Source: Aliiglaciecola sp. CAU 1673 (GTDB lineage Bacteria; Pseudomonadota; Gammaproteobacteria; Enterobacterales; Alteromonadaceae). From it: DNA of 64,000 nt. Below, in pieces: positions 10,206 through 19,876 of the stretch. The notes beneath the pieces are model-generated. The model saw only the letters and a list, made by a program, of their open reading frames with translations, ran no database searches and was not told where the DNA came from. The stretch's first letter is position 1; each line of letters begins with the position of its first letter. A program made the translations under genes and the position numbers. The DNA lies in contig NZ_JARHUG010000006.1 of the NCBI RefSeq assembly GCF_029223185.1, forward strand, positions 62,001-126,000. The letters are read 5' to 3'.

Positions 10206-10805
10206 ATGAAATACTTACTGTCCTGTGTTTTGTGCTGTTTTTTATTGGCCTGTGCCAGTCAACCGGAAGAGGCGCTGATTGAGGCACCCCTCCAGCAAAC
10301 TGGCAATGCCGAATTTCACACCTATGAACTGGCTCAGGAGCTGTTTGCCAGCCTCGAGGGGAAGTACCCGCAGGCCAGGCAATACCGCTTTGCTGCCGCA
10401 ACTTTCGTGCCGATAACCAGCCTTAAGTACAATCAAGGTCGTCAGCATCCACTGATGTTGCTTGGACACCAACTGGCTCAGGGGATGATTACCGAAAGCA
10501 GTCGCCGTGGCTATCTGGTTCAAGATTTCCTGGCCACAAACGATATTATAATGGAAGAGCAGGCAGAACGTGTGTTGTCCAGGCAACTCTCCCAGTTGGA
10601 GACTAATCAGAACGTGGATTTCTACATTACCGGGACCATCACCGAGCAGTCCAATGGCGCGGTTGTCAACGCCAAGGTGGTGCACAGTCGCAGTAAAACC
10701 GTGGTGGCCGGTGCAACCAAGTTTTTCCCCAACGAGTTGTTCTGGCCCAGTGAACACGTCACCACCAGAGACGGTATGATTTACCGTCAAGGCGCACCGG
10801 AGTAA
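10206..10805 (+). CDS. FlgO-like outer-membrane lipoprotein 1
   Basis: 199-aa lipoprotein: signal peptide ending in the lipobox LLAC with Cys16. The body matches the FlgO domain (known in Vibrio for flagellar/H-ring-associated outer-membrane proteins), with the core LGHQLAQGMI, DYFLxx-like segment and the terminal ITGTI...VNAKVVHSRSKTVVA pattern. Start is placed at the ATG at 10206; the longer frame to 10146 would put 20 hydrophilic residues before the signal peptide. First of three tandem paralogues separated by 6 and 3 nt. No other flagellar gene is nearby, so a flagellar role is inference. Confidence 0.82.
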   Translation: MKYLLSCVLCCFLLACASQPEEALIEAPLQQTGNAEFHTYELAQELFASLEGKYPQARQYRFAAATFVPITSLKYNQGRQHPLMLLGHQLAQGMITESSRRGYLVQDFLATNDIIMEEQAERVLSRQLSQLETNQNVDFYITGTITEQSNGAVVNAKVVHSRSKTVVAGATKFFPNELFWPSEHVTTRDGMIYRQGAPE

Positions 10806-10811
10806 TAGCCA

Positions 10812-11552
10812 ATGAAGTTAATCAATCCGATACTATCTCTCACTGCCGTTGCCATGTTGGCAGGATGTGCCGATAGCTTCAGCTTTATGCAGCAAGAGCC
10901 CGACATGAATGAGGCAGAGCCTGGCCATGTGGTCAATATCGTCGCCTACGAAGGACCGCAGGCTGTTCAACCCGGCACAGGCATGAGTGTTGATGCTTTT
11001 GGTGCGGTCAAGCAATCCGGGAACCAGCCGGCTTTTATGGATAAAGGGGTGTTGTATCAAGGCCATCCCCTGACTAAACACGTGGGCAGTTATGTGCAGA
11101 ATATGACTCAGGATCTTATCTCCAATATGGAGTATGTGTCTGACCAGACGCCCATAGGCGTTACTCATTTTGCTTTGTTAGACAGTGACTTACAGCAAAC
11201 AAACTTGCTCGGATACCAACTGGCCGAGTCCTTTATGCATGAGCTGCATAAATTCCGTATCCCAGTGCTGGATTACAAATCTACTGAATACGTGCGGGTC
11301 ACCGAGGACGGTGATTTTGTGCTGTCCCGTGATTTTCTGGAGCTCAAAGAAAGGGTGCCCATGGACTATGTGTTGACCGGCACGCTGACCCGCCATCAGG
11401 GGGGCTATCTGGTCAATGCCAGAGTGTTGGGAATGCGCACAAAAGCGGTGGTTGCCACTGCACAGACGTTGATCCCCTTCTACGTGGTGGATGCGCTGCT
11501 GCCATCCGAAGCCAAGGACAAGGTGGATGGCGTTAAACTGACTAAGGGGTAA
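10812..11552 (+). CDS. FlgO-like outer-membrane lipoprotein 2
   Basis: 246-aa lipoprotein with lipobox LAGC (Cys19). The C-terminal two thirds carry the same FlgO core as its neighbours: TNLLGYQLAESFMHEL, VLDYKSTEYVRV, FVLSRDFLEL, MDYVLTGTLTR and VNARVLGMRTKAVVATA. The N-terminal 90 residues after the Cys are unique and low in conserved features. It starts 6 bp after the first paralogue with its stop abutting the third, so the three are co-transcribed. Confidence 0.84.
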   Translation: MKLINPILSLTAVAMLAGCADSFSFMQQEPDMNEAEPGHVVNIVAYEGPQAVQPGTGMSVDAFGAVKQSGNQPAFMDKGVLYQGHPLTKHVGSYVQNMTQDLISNMEYVSDQTPIGVTHFALLDSDLQQTNLLGYQLAESFMHELHKFRIPVLDYKSTEYVRVTEDGDFVLSRDFLELKERVPMDYVLTGTLTRHQGGYLVNARVLGMRTKAVVATAQTLIPFYVVDALLPSEAKDKVDGVKLTKG

Positions 11553-11555
11553 GTG

Positions 11556-12371
11556 ATGAATGCTTCTCCAATACTGCCGTCTTTACTGGCGCTTACCCTT
11601 TCTGCTTGTAGCTGTAATTTCGAGCCCCTGGAACAGATGTTCAGCTCTGACAGCCAAAGCGCACCTTCCAGCAATAACTGGGATGAGCCAAAGCAGGCAG
11701 AGCCAAGCGTGCAACGTGATGAAACCACCTGGCAGGACGTGCCTGCTGAAGATGCGGTGGAAGAAATTCAGGCAGAAAACAACTATCCCTATCGCCAGGA
11801 GCATGGGGTGTTCTACCGTCCTGCGCCCAGTGAGCAAGAACAGGTAACAGCACCTCAACAAACTGCGCCGGTGGCTTATCTGAAGACCCCGGGAAACCTT
11901 TATCAGGCTGAATATCTGCATAAATCATTGGACGGCTATGCTGAGCAATTAGCCATGGATTTGGTGGCTAACTTAAGCCAGAAAAATCCCCGCAAGCGCC
12001 TTGCTATTGCTTCATTGGTCGAGCTGGATAGCAGCCTGCAAGGCACCAATGTATTGGGGAACCTGATGGCAGAAAAGTTGATCTCTGAAATGCAGGTGCT
12101 AGGTATGACTGTGGTGGATTATAAAACCATGGAACTGATCAAGGTGGGTAACAATGGCGATCTGGTGTTTAGCCGTCAGATGATGGATTTGGCTAAGGAG
12201 CAACAGGTGGATTACGTGCTATCCGGCACCATGGTCAGACAGGGGCGCGGCGTACAAATTCAAGCCCGTATCATCGCTCTTAGTGACAAGAAAGTGGTTT
12301 CCAGTGCCAGAGGCTTTGTCCCTAGTCTGGTGGTCAATTCCCTGTATCCCAATGTGGTGATTGAGGGGTAA
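11556..12371 (+). CDS. FlgO-like outer-membrane lipoprotein 3
   Basis: 271-aa lipoprotein (lipobox LSAC, Cys18) with a Pro/Gln/Glu-rich linker of about 90 residues and the FlgO core at the C-terminus (TNVLGNLMAEKL, VVDYKTMELIKV, LVFSRQMMDL, VDYVLSGTMVR). I choose the ATG at 11556 because AAGGGG ends 6 nt upstream; a GTG directly before it is an alternative. The stop of paralogue 2 overlaps its leader. The pattern of a conserved core plus variable linker suggests three subunits anchored at different distances from the outer membrane. Confidence 0.83.
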   Translation: MNASPILPSLLALTLSACSCNFEPLEQMFSSDSQSAPSSNNWDEPKQAEPSVQRDETTWQDVPAEDAVEEIQAENNYPYRQEHGVFYRPAPSEQEQVTAPQQTAPVAYLKTPGNLYQAEYLHKSLDGYAEQLAMDLVANLSQKNPRKRLAIASLVELDSSLQGTNVLGNLMAEKLISEMQVLGMTVVDYKTMELIKVGNNGDLVFSRQMMDLAKEQQVDYVLSGTMVRQGRGVQIQARIIALSDKKVVSSARGFVPSLVVNSLYPNVVIEG

Positions 12372-12397
12372 CCGCGATCGCGTTTACCCGTATCCGG

Positions 12398-14395
12398 CTA
12401 TTGATGCTCCGGCCGCTTTTGCAGTTGTCTGATCAAAAATCGATTGGGACTTAAGGCGGCAAGGGTATCCCTGTCCATGGGCAATGGACTGCCGCTAAGC
12501 TGGCAAGCCAATGCCTCTGCCAATAAGGGTGCAGTGCACAGTCCCCTTGAGCCAAGTGCCGTCAATACAAAAAGGCCTGGTATGTCTTCAGCAATGGGGT
12601 ATTGCGAAGGGGCTTTACCCCGATGCAATTCTGCGTATTGTTTTTGTTGAGCGTTTACATCGGCAACCGCGCCCATCACTGGCAGGTGATCCGGCGTACT
12701 CAGTCTGATGGAAGCGCGCCCTTGCTGATTAGCTTGAATTTGTTGTGCCCAATCACACTGGCTCAAGGCCTTCTGGTGGGTCTGTAAATTCTTCAGCTCT
12801 TCGTCTTGGCGATATTCACAGCTCATATCTTGCTTAACATAGGTTGAGCCCAGGGCATGATCGCCATCATGCTCAGGCGTTAAATAGCCTTTATGGCACA
12901 ACACCGTTTTAAGTCCTTTAAGTGCGTCCTGCGCGGGAATGGTTTCCACCTGGCCGCGAACGGCTCTTAAGGGAATATCGGTCAGCTGTGCTAACAGCGG
13001 ACTTTGTGCACCGAGAGCCAGTACCAAACATTGTGCATTGTCTTTGCTACCATCCTGCCAATGTAACTGCCAGCCATCTGCCTTTGCGGTTAAAAATTGC
13101 AGATTGTGTTGTTGGTTAATTTGCAGGTTATCACCACAGCCATCCAGTAATGCCTGAACCAACTGCTTGGGGCTTATCCAACCACCATGGGGAATAAAGA
13201 GGCCTGGATAGGGCAGGGGTAAGCCACTTAATGCACACGCTTCTGAGGCATCCACCTGATAAATAAGATCTTCTGGCCAGGCACTTTGCCCGATAAGCTT
13301 TGCCGCCTTATCCTGCAAGGCCTGATTAAAGCTCACTTGCAGCACGCCGCATTCATGCATGGCGAATGAATGGCCTTTTGCCAGTAGCGAGAGATAACGG
13401 CGCCTGGCAAAACCAAAGGCCTGCGCCATCAGGTTGCTGGATAGATTGATCTGGCTATGCAGCTGTGGATAAAAGCCGCCCTGACGATTGCCTGAGGCGC
13501 CATCGCCAATATCCTGGCTATACAGTGTTACCTTGACTCCTTTGCTGCAAAGGGCATAACACAGATTGGCCGCTGCCAGGCCCCCACCCACTACAGTAAC
13601 TTCGGTATAGGCGGAGATCTGCCGATGAAACCAGGGGAGCGGCGAAGTGGATAGTGCTTTCTCAGTTAATATGCCGGCCAGCATCTCCCGTTTCTGGCCA
13701 AAGCCCTTGCGTCGCTCCACAGAAAAACCGGCTTGCTGGAGCCCCCGGCGCACAAATCCGGCGGCAGTAAAGGTGGCGAAGGTACAATTTTGTTTGCCTA
13801 ACCTGGCCATATGAGAAAACAGGGCATCGGTCCACATCTCCGGGTTTTTACTTGGCGCAAAGCCATCGAGAAACCAGCTGTCTACCAAGCCTTGTGCGGG
13901 CGTTTCCACCTGGGGCAGTAAATCATGCAGATCGCCCAGCCATAGATCCAGAATCACCTCAAAGCCGCTTTCTTCAAATATTAATCGATGGCAGCCGCCG
14001 GTCAGTGAGGGGTAATGTTGTATCAGTCTGTCGCTAAACGCAGAGAGTTCCGGCCACTGTTTGAGGGCATTGGCCAGGTCCTGGCGTTGCAGAGGAAATT
14101 TCTCAAAACTGATGAAATACAGCCTTTTCAGGCGGTGGGTTGGGTTGGCTTGGCGAAACTCGGCAAAAGCCTGCCAGCAGGCCAGAAAATTAAGACCGGT
14201 GCCAAATCCAGTCTCGGCGATACAGGTTTCATCACTTTGTAACAGACGCCAGCGATCAGGCAGGTCATTATTAGCCAGGAAGACATAACGGGTTTCAGCC
14301 AGACCATTGGCATTGGAAAAATAGACATCATCGAAGGCTTCGGCCACTGGGGTACCGGCATCATTAAAGTGAATCGTGGCAGTTTGGATGGGCAT
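12398..14395 (-). CDS. mnmC: bifunctional tRNA modification enzyme MnmC
   Basis: 665-aa fusion that finishes mnm5s2U34 in tRNA wobble positions. The N-terminal DUF752 methyltransferase (about 1-240; ETGFGTGLNFL SAM loop, WFLDGFAPSKNPEMW) methylates nm5U. The C-terminal FAD oxidoreductase (from about 260; VVGGGLAAANLCYAL dinucleotide fold) removes the carboxymethyl group. Full length. It lies next to fabB in divergent orientation, as in E. coli. Confidence 0.96.
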   Translation of the reverse strand: MPIQTATIHFNDAGTPVAEAFDDVYFSNANGLAETRYVFLANNDLPDRWRLLQSDETCIAETGFGTGLNFLACWQAFAEFRQANPTHRLKRLYFISFEKFPLQRQDLANALKQWPELSAFSDRLIQHYPSLTGGCHRLIFEESGFEVILDLWLGDLHDLLPQVETPAQGLVDSWFLDGFAPSKNPEMWTDALFSHMARLGKQNCTFATFTAAGFVRRGLQQAGFSVERRKGFGQKREMLAGILTEKALSTSPLPWFHRQISAYTEVTVVGGGLAAANLCYALCSKGVKVTLYSQDIGDGASGNRQGGFYPQLHSQINLSSNLMAQAFGFARRRYLSLLAKGHSFAMHECGVLQVSFNQALQDKAAKLIGQSAWPEDLIYQVDASEACALSGLPLPYPGLFIPHGGWISPKQLVQALLDGCGDNLQINQQHNLQFLTAKADGWQLHWQDGSKDNAQCLVLALGAQSPLLAQLTDIPLRAVRGQVETIPAQDALKGLKTVLCHKGYLTPEHDGDHALGSTYVKQDMSCEYRQDEELKNLQTHQKALSQCDWAQQIQANQQGRASIRLSTPDHLPVMGAVADVNAQQKQYAELHRGKAPSQYPIAEDIPGLFVLTALGSRGLCTAPLLAEALACQLSGSPLPMDRDTLAALSPNRFLIRQLQKRPEHQ

Positions 14396-14546
14396 GAGCA
14401 GGCGGAGTTGACAACAGAGCCCGGTATTCTACGTTAAGGTTTTTATACAGTCCAAGGCGCTGCCGTACTGGCAAGTCTAAAGAGCGGACCAGTTCCCCAT
14501 GGAAAATCATTACCATAGGGGCAATTTTCTACACTAGGGTATCAAG

Positions 14547-15761
14547 ATGAGAAGAGCCGTGATTACCGGCCTGGGCGTGGTGTCCAGTATTGGTAACAAT
14601 CAACAAGAAGTGTTGGGATCCTTAAAAGAAGGGAAAAGCGGTATCCGTTTCTCCCAGCAATTTGCCGACTTTGCGTTACGCAGCCAAGTCTGGGGCAATA
14701 TCCAACTGGATGTGAGCGAACACATTGACCGCAAGGCCCTTCGTTTTATGGGCGAGGCTGCTGCCTACGCCTATATCGCCATGCAACAAGCTATCGAAGA
14801 CTCAGGCCTGACGGAAGAGCAAGTGTCTAACATGCGCACCGGACTGGTCGCAGGCTCTGGCGGTGCGTCATCCAAAAACCAGGTGGAAGCTGCCGATATT
14901 CTGCGTGAAAAAGGGGTCAAAAGAGTCGGCCCCTATATGGTGCCACGTACCATGAGCAGCACGGTGTCTGCCTGTTTGGCGACCCCCTTTAAAATCAAAG
15001 GTGTGAACTATTCGATTTCCTCTGCCTGCGCTACCAGTGCCCATTGTATTGGTCACGCGGTAGAGCTTATTCAATTGGGTAAGCAGGATGTGGTGTTTGC
15101 CGGTGGTGGTGAAGAAGTAGACTGGACCCTGGCCATGGAATTTGATGCCATGGGCGCCCTGTCGACCAAATATAATGAGACCCCGGATAAAGCCTCCAGA
15201 ACCTACGATGCAGATCGTGATGGCTTTGTTATCTCAGGCGGTGGCGGCATGGTGGTGGTTGAAGAGCTGGAACATGCCCTGGCTCGTGGTGCCAAGATTT
15301 ATGCCGAAATTATTGGCTACGGCGCCACCTCTGACGGCTACGATATGGTCGCGCCTTCTGGTGAAGGTGCGGTGCGCTGCATGCAGCAGGCACTACATGG
15401 AATTGAGGAGAAGATTGATTACCTTAATACTCACGGCACCTCCACTCCTGTAGGCGATGTGAAAGAGCTGGAAGCTATCCAGCAGGTATTCGGCGGTAAA
15501 TCACCGGCCATCAGTGCCACCAAAGCGATGACAGGCCATGCATTGGGCGCCGCTGGTGTGCATGAAGCCATCTACAGCCTGCTGATGATGGAACACGACT
15601 TTATCGCCCCCTCAGTCAATATCGGTAATCTGGATGCCAAGGCTGAAGGCCTGGATATTGTGCGCGAGACCCGCAGTGCCCGGCTCAACACCATTATGTC
15701 CAATAGCTTCGGCTTCGGTGGCACCAATGCGACCTTGGTGATGCGTCGATTTGAAAAATAA
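14547..15761 (+). CDS. fabB: beta-ketoacyl-ACP synthase I
   Basis: Condensing enzyme of fatty-acid elongation, essential for unsaturated fatty acids in this group. 404 aa with the complete catalytic triad: Cys161 in SSACATSAH, His296 in HGTSTPVGD and His331 in [10 protein letters not shown]. Divergent from mnmC across 151 bp, where I could not identify a convincing FabR/FadR palindrome. A strong terminator follows. Confidence 0.97.
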   Translation: MRRAVITGLGVVSSIGNNQQEVLGSLKEGKSGIRFSQQFADFALRSQVWGNIQLDVSEHIDRKALRFMGEAAAYAYIAMQQAIEDSGLTEEQVSNMRTGLVAGSGGASSKNQVEAADILREKGVKRVGPYMVPRTMSSTVSACLATPFKIKGVNYSISSACATSAHCIGHAVELIQLGKQDVVFAGGGEEVDWTLAMEFDAMGALSTKYNETPDKASRTYDADRDGFVISGGGGMVVVEELEHALARGAKIYAEIIGYGATSDGYDMVAPSGEGAVRCMQQALHGIEEKIDYLNTHGTSTPVGDVKELEAIQQVFGGKSPAISATKAMTGHALGAAGVHEAIYSLLMMEHDFIAPSVNIGNLDAKAEGLDIVRETRSARLNTIMSNSFGFGGTNATLVMRRFEK

Positions 15762-15775
15762 AGGCTAATGGCTTT

Positions 15776-15808
15776 AAAAAAGCTTGGTGCCTGGCACCAA
15801 GCTTTTTT
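15776..15808 (+). terminator. terminator after fabB
   Basis: Near-perfect stem AAAAAGCTTGGTGCC / GGCACCAAGCTTTTT with a one-base loop and a run of six T. It begins about 15 bp after the fabB stop. Confidence 0.93.
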
Positions 15809-15968
15809 GTTTCAGGCCCCTGTTTCCGATCCTTCCGTCGAAAGCATTGGACTCTGCCCCTGGCAACTGATAGAGTCCCGCTCCCTTTTTAAGCACCCTT
15901 CGGTCGGTGCTTGCCCGGTGTCCGCTCTTATTCAGTACACCCGTTAATTTATCCCGCCTAAGACCGTC

Positions 15969-15986
15969 TCCAAACCCAGGTTTGGA
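15969..15986. other. 18-bp inverted repeat in the rhlE leader
   Basis: TCCAAACC-CA-GGTTTGGA, a perfect 8-bp stem with a 2-nt spacer, 29 bp before the rhlE start. It has no T-run, so it is not a terminator. It could be an operator or an mRNA leader hairpin; helicase mRNAs often have structured leaders. Confidence 0.4.
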
Positions 15987-16014
15987 TTTAGGCCGGTTTG
16001 GAAAACACTCATTA

Positions 16015-17307
16015 ATGACTTCATTTGATCAACTTGGCCTGTCGGCCGAATTGTTGCGCGCTATTGCTGAACAAGGCTATAGCACCCCTACGCCTATTCA
16101 GGCCCAAGCTATTCCGACTGTATTGGAAGGCAAAGATGTAATGGCCTGTGCCCAAACCGGCACCGGCAAAACGGCTGGCTTTACCTTGCCGCTTTTGCAG
16201 CGCTTAAGCCAGTCTCCAAAAGGTGGCCCAAGGGTAGTACGTGCTCTGGTACTGACCCCAACCCGTGAGTTGGCGGCGCAGGTGGGCGAGTGCGTGGAAA
16301 CCTATGGTAAGCATCTGCCACTGCGTAGCACCATTATCTTTGGTGGTGTGGGTATCAATCCGCAGATCGCTGAACTGAGAAAAGGCGTGGATATATTGGT
16401 GGCAACGCCAGGACGTCTTTTAGATCACCTTGGGCAACGCACCCTGGACTTATCCAAACTGGAAATTCTGGTATTGGATGAGGCCGACCGTATGCTGGAT
16501 ATGGGCTTTATTCATGACATCCGCAAGATCATGGCCAAGCTGCCCAAAGCGCGTCAGAATCTACTGTTCTCTGCCACCTTCTCCGATGATATCAAGCGCC
16601 TGGCCGATGGTATTCTTCACCAGCCAGTATTGGTGGAAGTGGCACGCAGAAATACTGCCTCTGAGCAGGTCAGCCAAACGATCCACCCGGTGGATAAGTC
16701 ACAAAAGCGTCCACTGTTATCTTACCTGATTGGCTCAGGCAATTGGCGTCAGGTCCTGGTATTTACCCGCACCAAGCACGGTGCCAACCGTCTGGCCCAG
16801 CAACTGGAAAAGGACGGTCTGACCGCTGCCGCTATCCACGGTAACAAGAGTCAAGGCGCACGTACCAAGGCCCTGGCTGATTTTAAATCCGGTGGGGTAC
16901 GGGTATTGGTGGCTACCGATATCGCCGCCAGAGGATTGGATATCGACCAGTTGCCCCACGTGGTCAATTTTGAGCTTCCCCATGTACCGGAAGACTATGT
17001 GCACCGTATTGGCCGCACCGGCCGTGCCGGTAACGAAGGTATGGCCATTTCCCTGGTCAGTAACGATGAAAAGAAACAGCTTCGTGATATCGAAAAGCTG
17101 ATCAAAAAGGAATTGCCGAAGGTCATTATCGAAGGCTTTGTGCCCGATCCTAATGCCGTGGATGAGCCGGAGGAAGCGCCACCACCGCGTAGACGCCCAG
17201 CACCACGCCGCCAGGGGGCATTTGAGAGTGTGGAACGACCTAAGACGCAGCGCCATCAAAGACGTCGCAATCAAGGCCAGGGCAGGGCGCAAAGCCAAGC
17301 CCGTTAA
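16015..17307 (+). CDS. rhlE: DEAD-box RNA helicase RhlE-like
   Basis: ATP-dependent RNA helicase of 430 aa with all core motifs: Q-motif region, AQTGTGKT (Walker A), [20 protein letters not shown] and [10 protein letters not shown]. The C-terminal about 55 residues are Arg/Pro/Gln rich and basic, an RNA-binding tail as in RhlE. Start is taken at ATG 16015 ([10 protein letters not shown]), since the upstream 36 codons of open frame contain the leader inverted repeat and look non-coding. Probable role in ribosome assembly or mRNA decay. Confidence 0.93.
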   Translation: MTSFDQLGLSAELLRAIAEQGYSTPTPIQAQAIPTVLEGKDVMACAQTGTGKTAGFTLPLLQRLSQSPKGGPRVVRALVLTPTRELAAQVGECVETYGKHLPLRSTIIFGGVGINPQIAELRKGVDILVATPGRLLDHLGQRTLDLSKLEILVLDEADRMLDMGFIHDIRKIMAKLPKARQNLLFSATFSDDIKRLADGILHQPVLVEVARRNTASEQVSQTIHPVDKSQKRPLLSYLIGSGNWRQVLVFTRTKHGANRLAQQLEKDGLTAAAIHGNKSQGARTKALADFKSGGVRVLVATDIAARGLDIDQLPHVVNFELPHVPEDYVHRIGRTGRAGNEGMAISLVSNDEKKQLRDIEKLIKKELPKVIIEGFVPDPNAVDEPEEAPPPRRRPAPRRQGAFESVERPKTQRHQRRRNQGQGRAQSQAR

Positions 17308-17386
17308 TATGGTCTAACGCTAAGGGGTGCAATTGTGCCAAGGGCTAGGCACAATAGCGCCCATTCTGTTGTTATCTCGTTATCCC

Positions 17387-18514
17387 ATGCGTATCTATTG
17401 CGAAGACAGCCTCCTCTATGCCCGCGAATTCTTTTCTTCTTTAGGTGACTTGCAGTTTTTCAGTGGTAAGTCGGTTCGCCCGCAAGATATCAGTGATGCC
17501 GAAATTCTGCTGGTTCGTTCCACCACCAAGGTCAACCAGACGCTGATTGGCCAGTGCCAACATCTGCGTTATGTGGGGACCGCCACTGCCGGTACCGATC
17601 ATATGGATCTTGCCTATCTTTCCCAACATGGCATTGCCCATGGCAGTGCTGCCGGTTGTAACGCCATTGCTGTTGCCGAGTATGTGGTGAGCGCCATACT
17701 GGCCCTTGCCCTTAAAAACGGAGATAGCCTAAAAGGGAAACGTGTCGGCATCGTCGGCGCTGGTCATGTGGGCAGTGCATTGGATGCAAAATTGCAGGCG
17801 TTGGGTCTTAGTACCTTACTTTGCGATCCGCCTTTGGCAGAGAAGGGCGATCCCCGCCACTTTGTGTCCATGGATGAAATTATGGACTGCGACATTATCA
17901 GCTTGCATGTACCGCTGGTGGAAGATGGCCTTTATCCGACCCGTCATCTATTTGACGCTAAGCGATTGTCTGCGCTTAACAAAAACCAGTGGTTAATCAA
18001 TGCTTGTCGGGGAGAGGTGCTGGATAATCAGGCATTACTGATGCTGGCTCAGCAGCAGGAACATTGTCAGATGGTGCTGGATGTCTGGGAAAACGAACCT
18101 GATGTATTGCTTGAACTACTGCCGCACTTGGCGCTGGCCACGGCCCACATTGCTGGCCATACCCTGGAAGGTAAGGCGCGTGGCACTGAACTTTTATATC
18201 GCCAGGTTACGAAGTTGCTGGGCCTGCCCGACAACATCAAATTGGAAGACGTACTGCCCCAACCCGAACTGGACGTGCTTTCGCCACAAGGCGAGGGGCT
18301 TGATGCCATTATGCAATTGGTCTTCAGTCTCTATGATATTCGGGAGGATGACGGCGCATTCAGGGAACAGGTTAACGGGCCTGCTGACTTTCGCTATGCC
18401 CGACAGCACTATGGTATAAGAAGAGAGTTTGCCAGTGCGCGAGTTAGCACTGGAAATTCAGCGCTGGCCGAGGCAATCTACGGCCTTGGTTTTCAATCTG
18501 CGGAGTGTGAATAA
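17387..18514 (+). CDS. pdxB: erythronate-4-phosphate dehydrogenase
   Basis: Second enzyme of DXP-dependent pyridoxal phosphate synthesis, oxidising 4-phosphoerythronate. 375 aa, D-2-hydroxyacid dehydrogenase fold: NAD loop GIVGAGHVGSALD, catalytic Arg in INACRGEVLDN, Glu in VWENEP and His in AHIAGHTLEGKARG, then the PdxB dimerisation domain. The start at ATG 17387 (MRIYCEDSL) fits the family; no clear ribosome site precedes it. The asd gene follows 3 bp after the stop, as with pdxB-usg in E. coli. Confidence 0.95.
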   Translation: MRIYCEDSLLYAREFFSSLGDLQFFSGKSVRPQDISDAEILLVRSTTKVNQTLIGQCQHLRYVGTATAGTDHMDLAYLSQHGIAHGSAAGCNAIAVAEYVVSAILALALKNGDSLKGKRVGIVGAGHVGSALDAKLQALGLSTLLCDPPLAEKGDPRHFVSMDEIMDCDIISLHVPLVEDGLYPTRHLFDAKRLSALNKNQWLINACRGEVLDNQALLMLAQQQEHCQMVLDVWENEPDVLLELLPHLALATAHIAGHTLEGKARGTELLYRQVTKLLGLPDNIKLEDVLPQPELDVLSPQGEGLDAIMQLVFSLYDIREDDGAFREQVNGPADFRYARQHYGIRREFASARVSTGNSALAEAIYGLGFQSAECE

Positions 18515-18517
18515 AAA

Positions 18518-19534
18518 ATGTCTCGTGCCTTTGATGTTGCGGTATTAGGCGCCACCGGTTTGGTGGGCCAGCATATGATTGAAATTCTCGAACAGCGTGA
18601 ATTTCCGATCAATAAACTCTATCCTCTGGCCAGCGCGCGCTCAGCTGGCGGCACCGTGAGCTTCAAGGGTAAAGATATTAAGGTGCTGGATGCCGATCAG
18701 TTCGATTGGTCACAGGCTCAACTGGGCTTTTTCTCTGCCGGTGGCAGCGTGTCTGCTAAATATGCGCCCATGGCGGCAGAAGCGGGTTGTGTGGTTATCG
18801 ACAATACCTCTCATTTTCGCTACGAACCCGATATCCCCTTAGTGGTGCCGGAAGTCAATAGTCACGCGCTGGCCGACTACCGTAACCGCAATATTATTGC
18901 CAACCCTAATTGCTCTACTATTGGTATGCTGGTGGCGCTTAAACCTATTCATGACGCTTTCGGGATCACCCGAATCAACGTAGCCACTTACCAATCGGTA
19001 TCAGGTGCCGGGCGTGCTGCGATGGAAGAGCTGGCCAGACAAACAGCGGACTTGCTTAGCAGCCGTGAGATCCAGCCCAAGGCGTTCAGTCGTCAAATCG
19101 CCTTCAACTGTATCCCACAGATAGATGTGTTTCTGGATAACGATTACACCAAAGAAGAGATGAAGATGCTGTGGGAAACCCAGAAAATCATGGGTGACGA
19201 CAGTATTTTGGTCAATGCCACGGCGGTGCGCGTACCGGTCTTCTATGGTCATGGCGAAGCCATTCATCTGGAAACCCGTCAACCTATTGACGTTGAAGAA
19301 GTCAAAGCCTTGTTGGCCAATGCGCCAGGCGTGGTTCTGATGGATGGCAGGGAAGACTTCCCTACCCAGGTAGGCAATGCCAGCGGCAAGGATGAGGTCT
19401 TTGTGGGTCGCATTCGCAAGGATATCAGCCATCCCAATGGCCTTAACCTGTGGGTGGTATCGGATAATGTACGCAAAGGTGCTGCCACCAACAGTGTGCA
19501 GATTGCCGAGCACTTGGTACGGGATTACCTCTAG
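18518..19534 (+). CDS. asd: aspartate-semialdehyde dehydrogenase
   Basis: 338-aa enzyme reducing aspartyl phosphate to the semialdehyde for Lys/Thr/Met and diaminopimelate. N-terminal NADP loop GATGLVGQHMIEIL; the active-site Cys is in NPNCSTIG, and the acyl-enzyme and His region FYGHGEAIH is intact. It occupies the place of E. coli usg, a catalytically dead Asd homologue. Because the Cys is retained here, this copy is likely a true Asd. Coupled to pdxB (3 bp). Confidence 0.93.
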   Translation: MSRAFDVAVLGATGLVGQHMIEILEQREFPINKLYPLASARSAGGTVSFKGKDIKVLDADQFDWSQAQLGFFSAGGSVSAKYAPMAAEAGCVVIDNTSHFRYEPDIPLVVPEVNSHALADYRNRNIIANPNCSTIGMLVALKPIHDAFGITRINVATYQSVSGAGRAAMEELARQTADLLSSREIQPKAFSRQIAFNCIPQIDVFLDNDYTKEEMKMLWETQKIMGDDSILVNATAVRVPVFYGHGEAIHLETRQPIDVEEVKALLANAPGVVLMDGREDFPTQVGNASGKDEVFVGRIRKDISHPNGLNLWVVSDNVRKGAATNSVQIAEHLVRDYL

Positions 19535-19876
19535 TTTGCTATCCGGGGGCGTTAGATCTAACGTCCCCACTATCTCTGCTTAAACACAATTCTTCCCCTA
19601 ACTCGCTAATAAACTTAATGAATTCCAGATTGCGCCGATAAGAAAGCGTAATAGACTTGAATCATATCATTGGTATTCAGCACGCTTAGGAACCAAGCCG
19701 ATAACAGGGTTATAAATTGCGCATCCGTATTCGGCCTTTATGGATCGTTATATCCTTCTGGTTTATAGTGCTTTTTGGAACATAAATTGCAGAAATATGC
19801 ATATTAAAAAAGGTTTGTCAGCGGCATGGAGAGTTGAAGCGCCATGTCGAGTGCTTAGGGGCGGCGAAGAACACAG
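19535..19876. other. 342-bp intergenic region asd-fimV
   Basis: It opens with an imperfect palindrome at 19545-19568 (GGGGGCGTTAGATCTAACGTCCCC), a candidate stem-loop or rho-independent end for asd although no T-run follows. The rest is AT-rich and non-coding in all frames and presumably carries the fimV promoter, which I could not define. No repeats or RNA genes seen. Confidence 0.5.

Noticed and set aside
12373-12384. CGCGATCGCG palindrome after the third FlgO-like gene
   Set aside because: It is a short palindrome with no T-run; one copy only in the stretch I could inspect, so not called a terminator or repeat.
19001-19570. 189-aa minus-strand frame over asd
   Set aside because: Antisense shadow of the aspartate-semialdehyde dehydrogenase gene.
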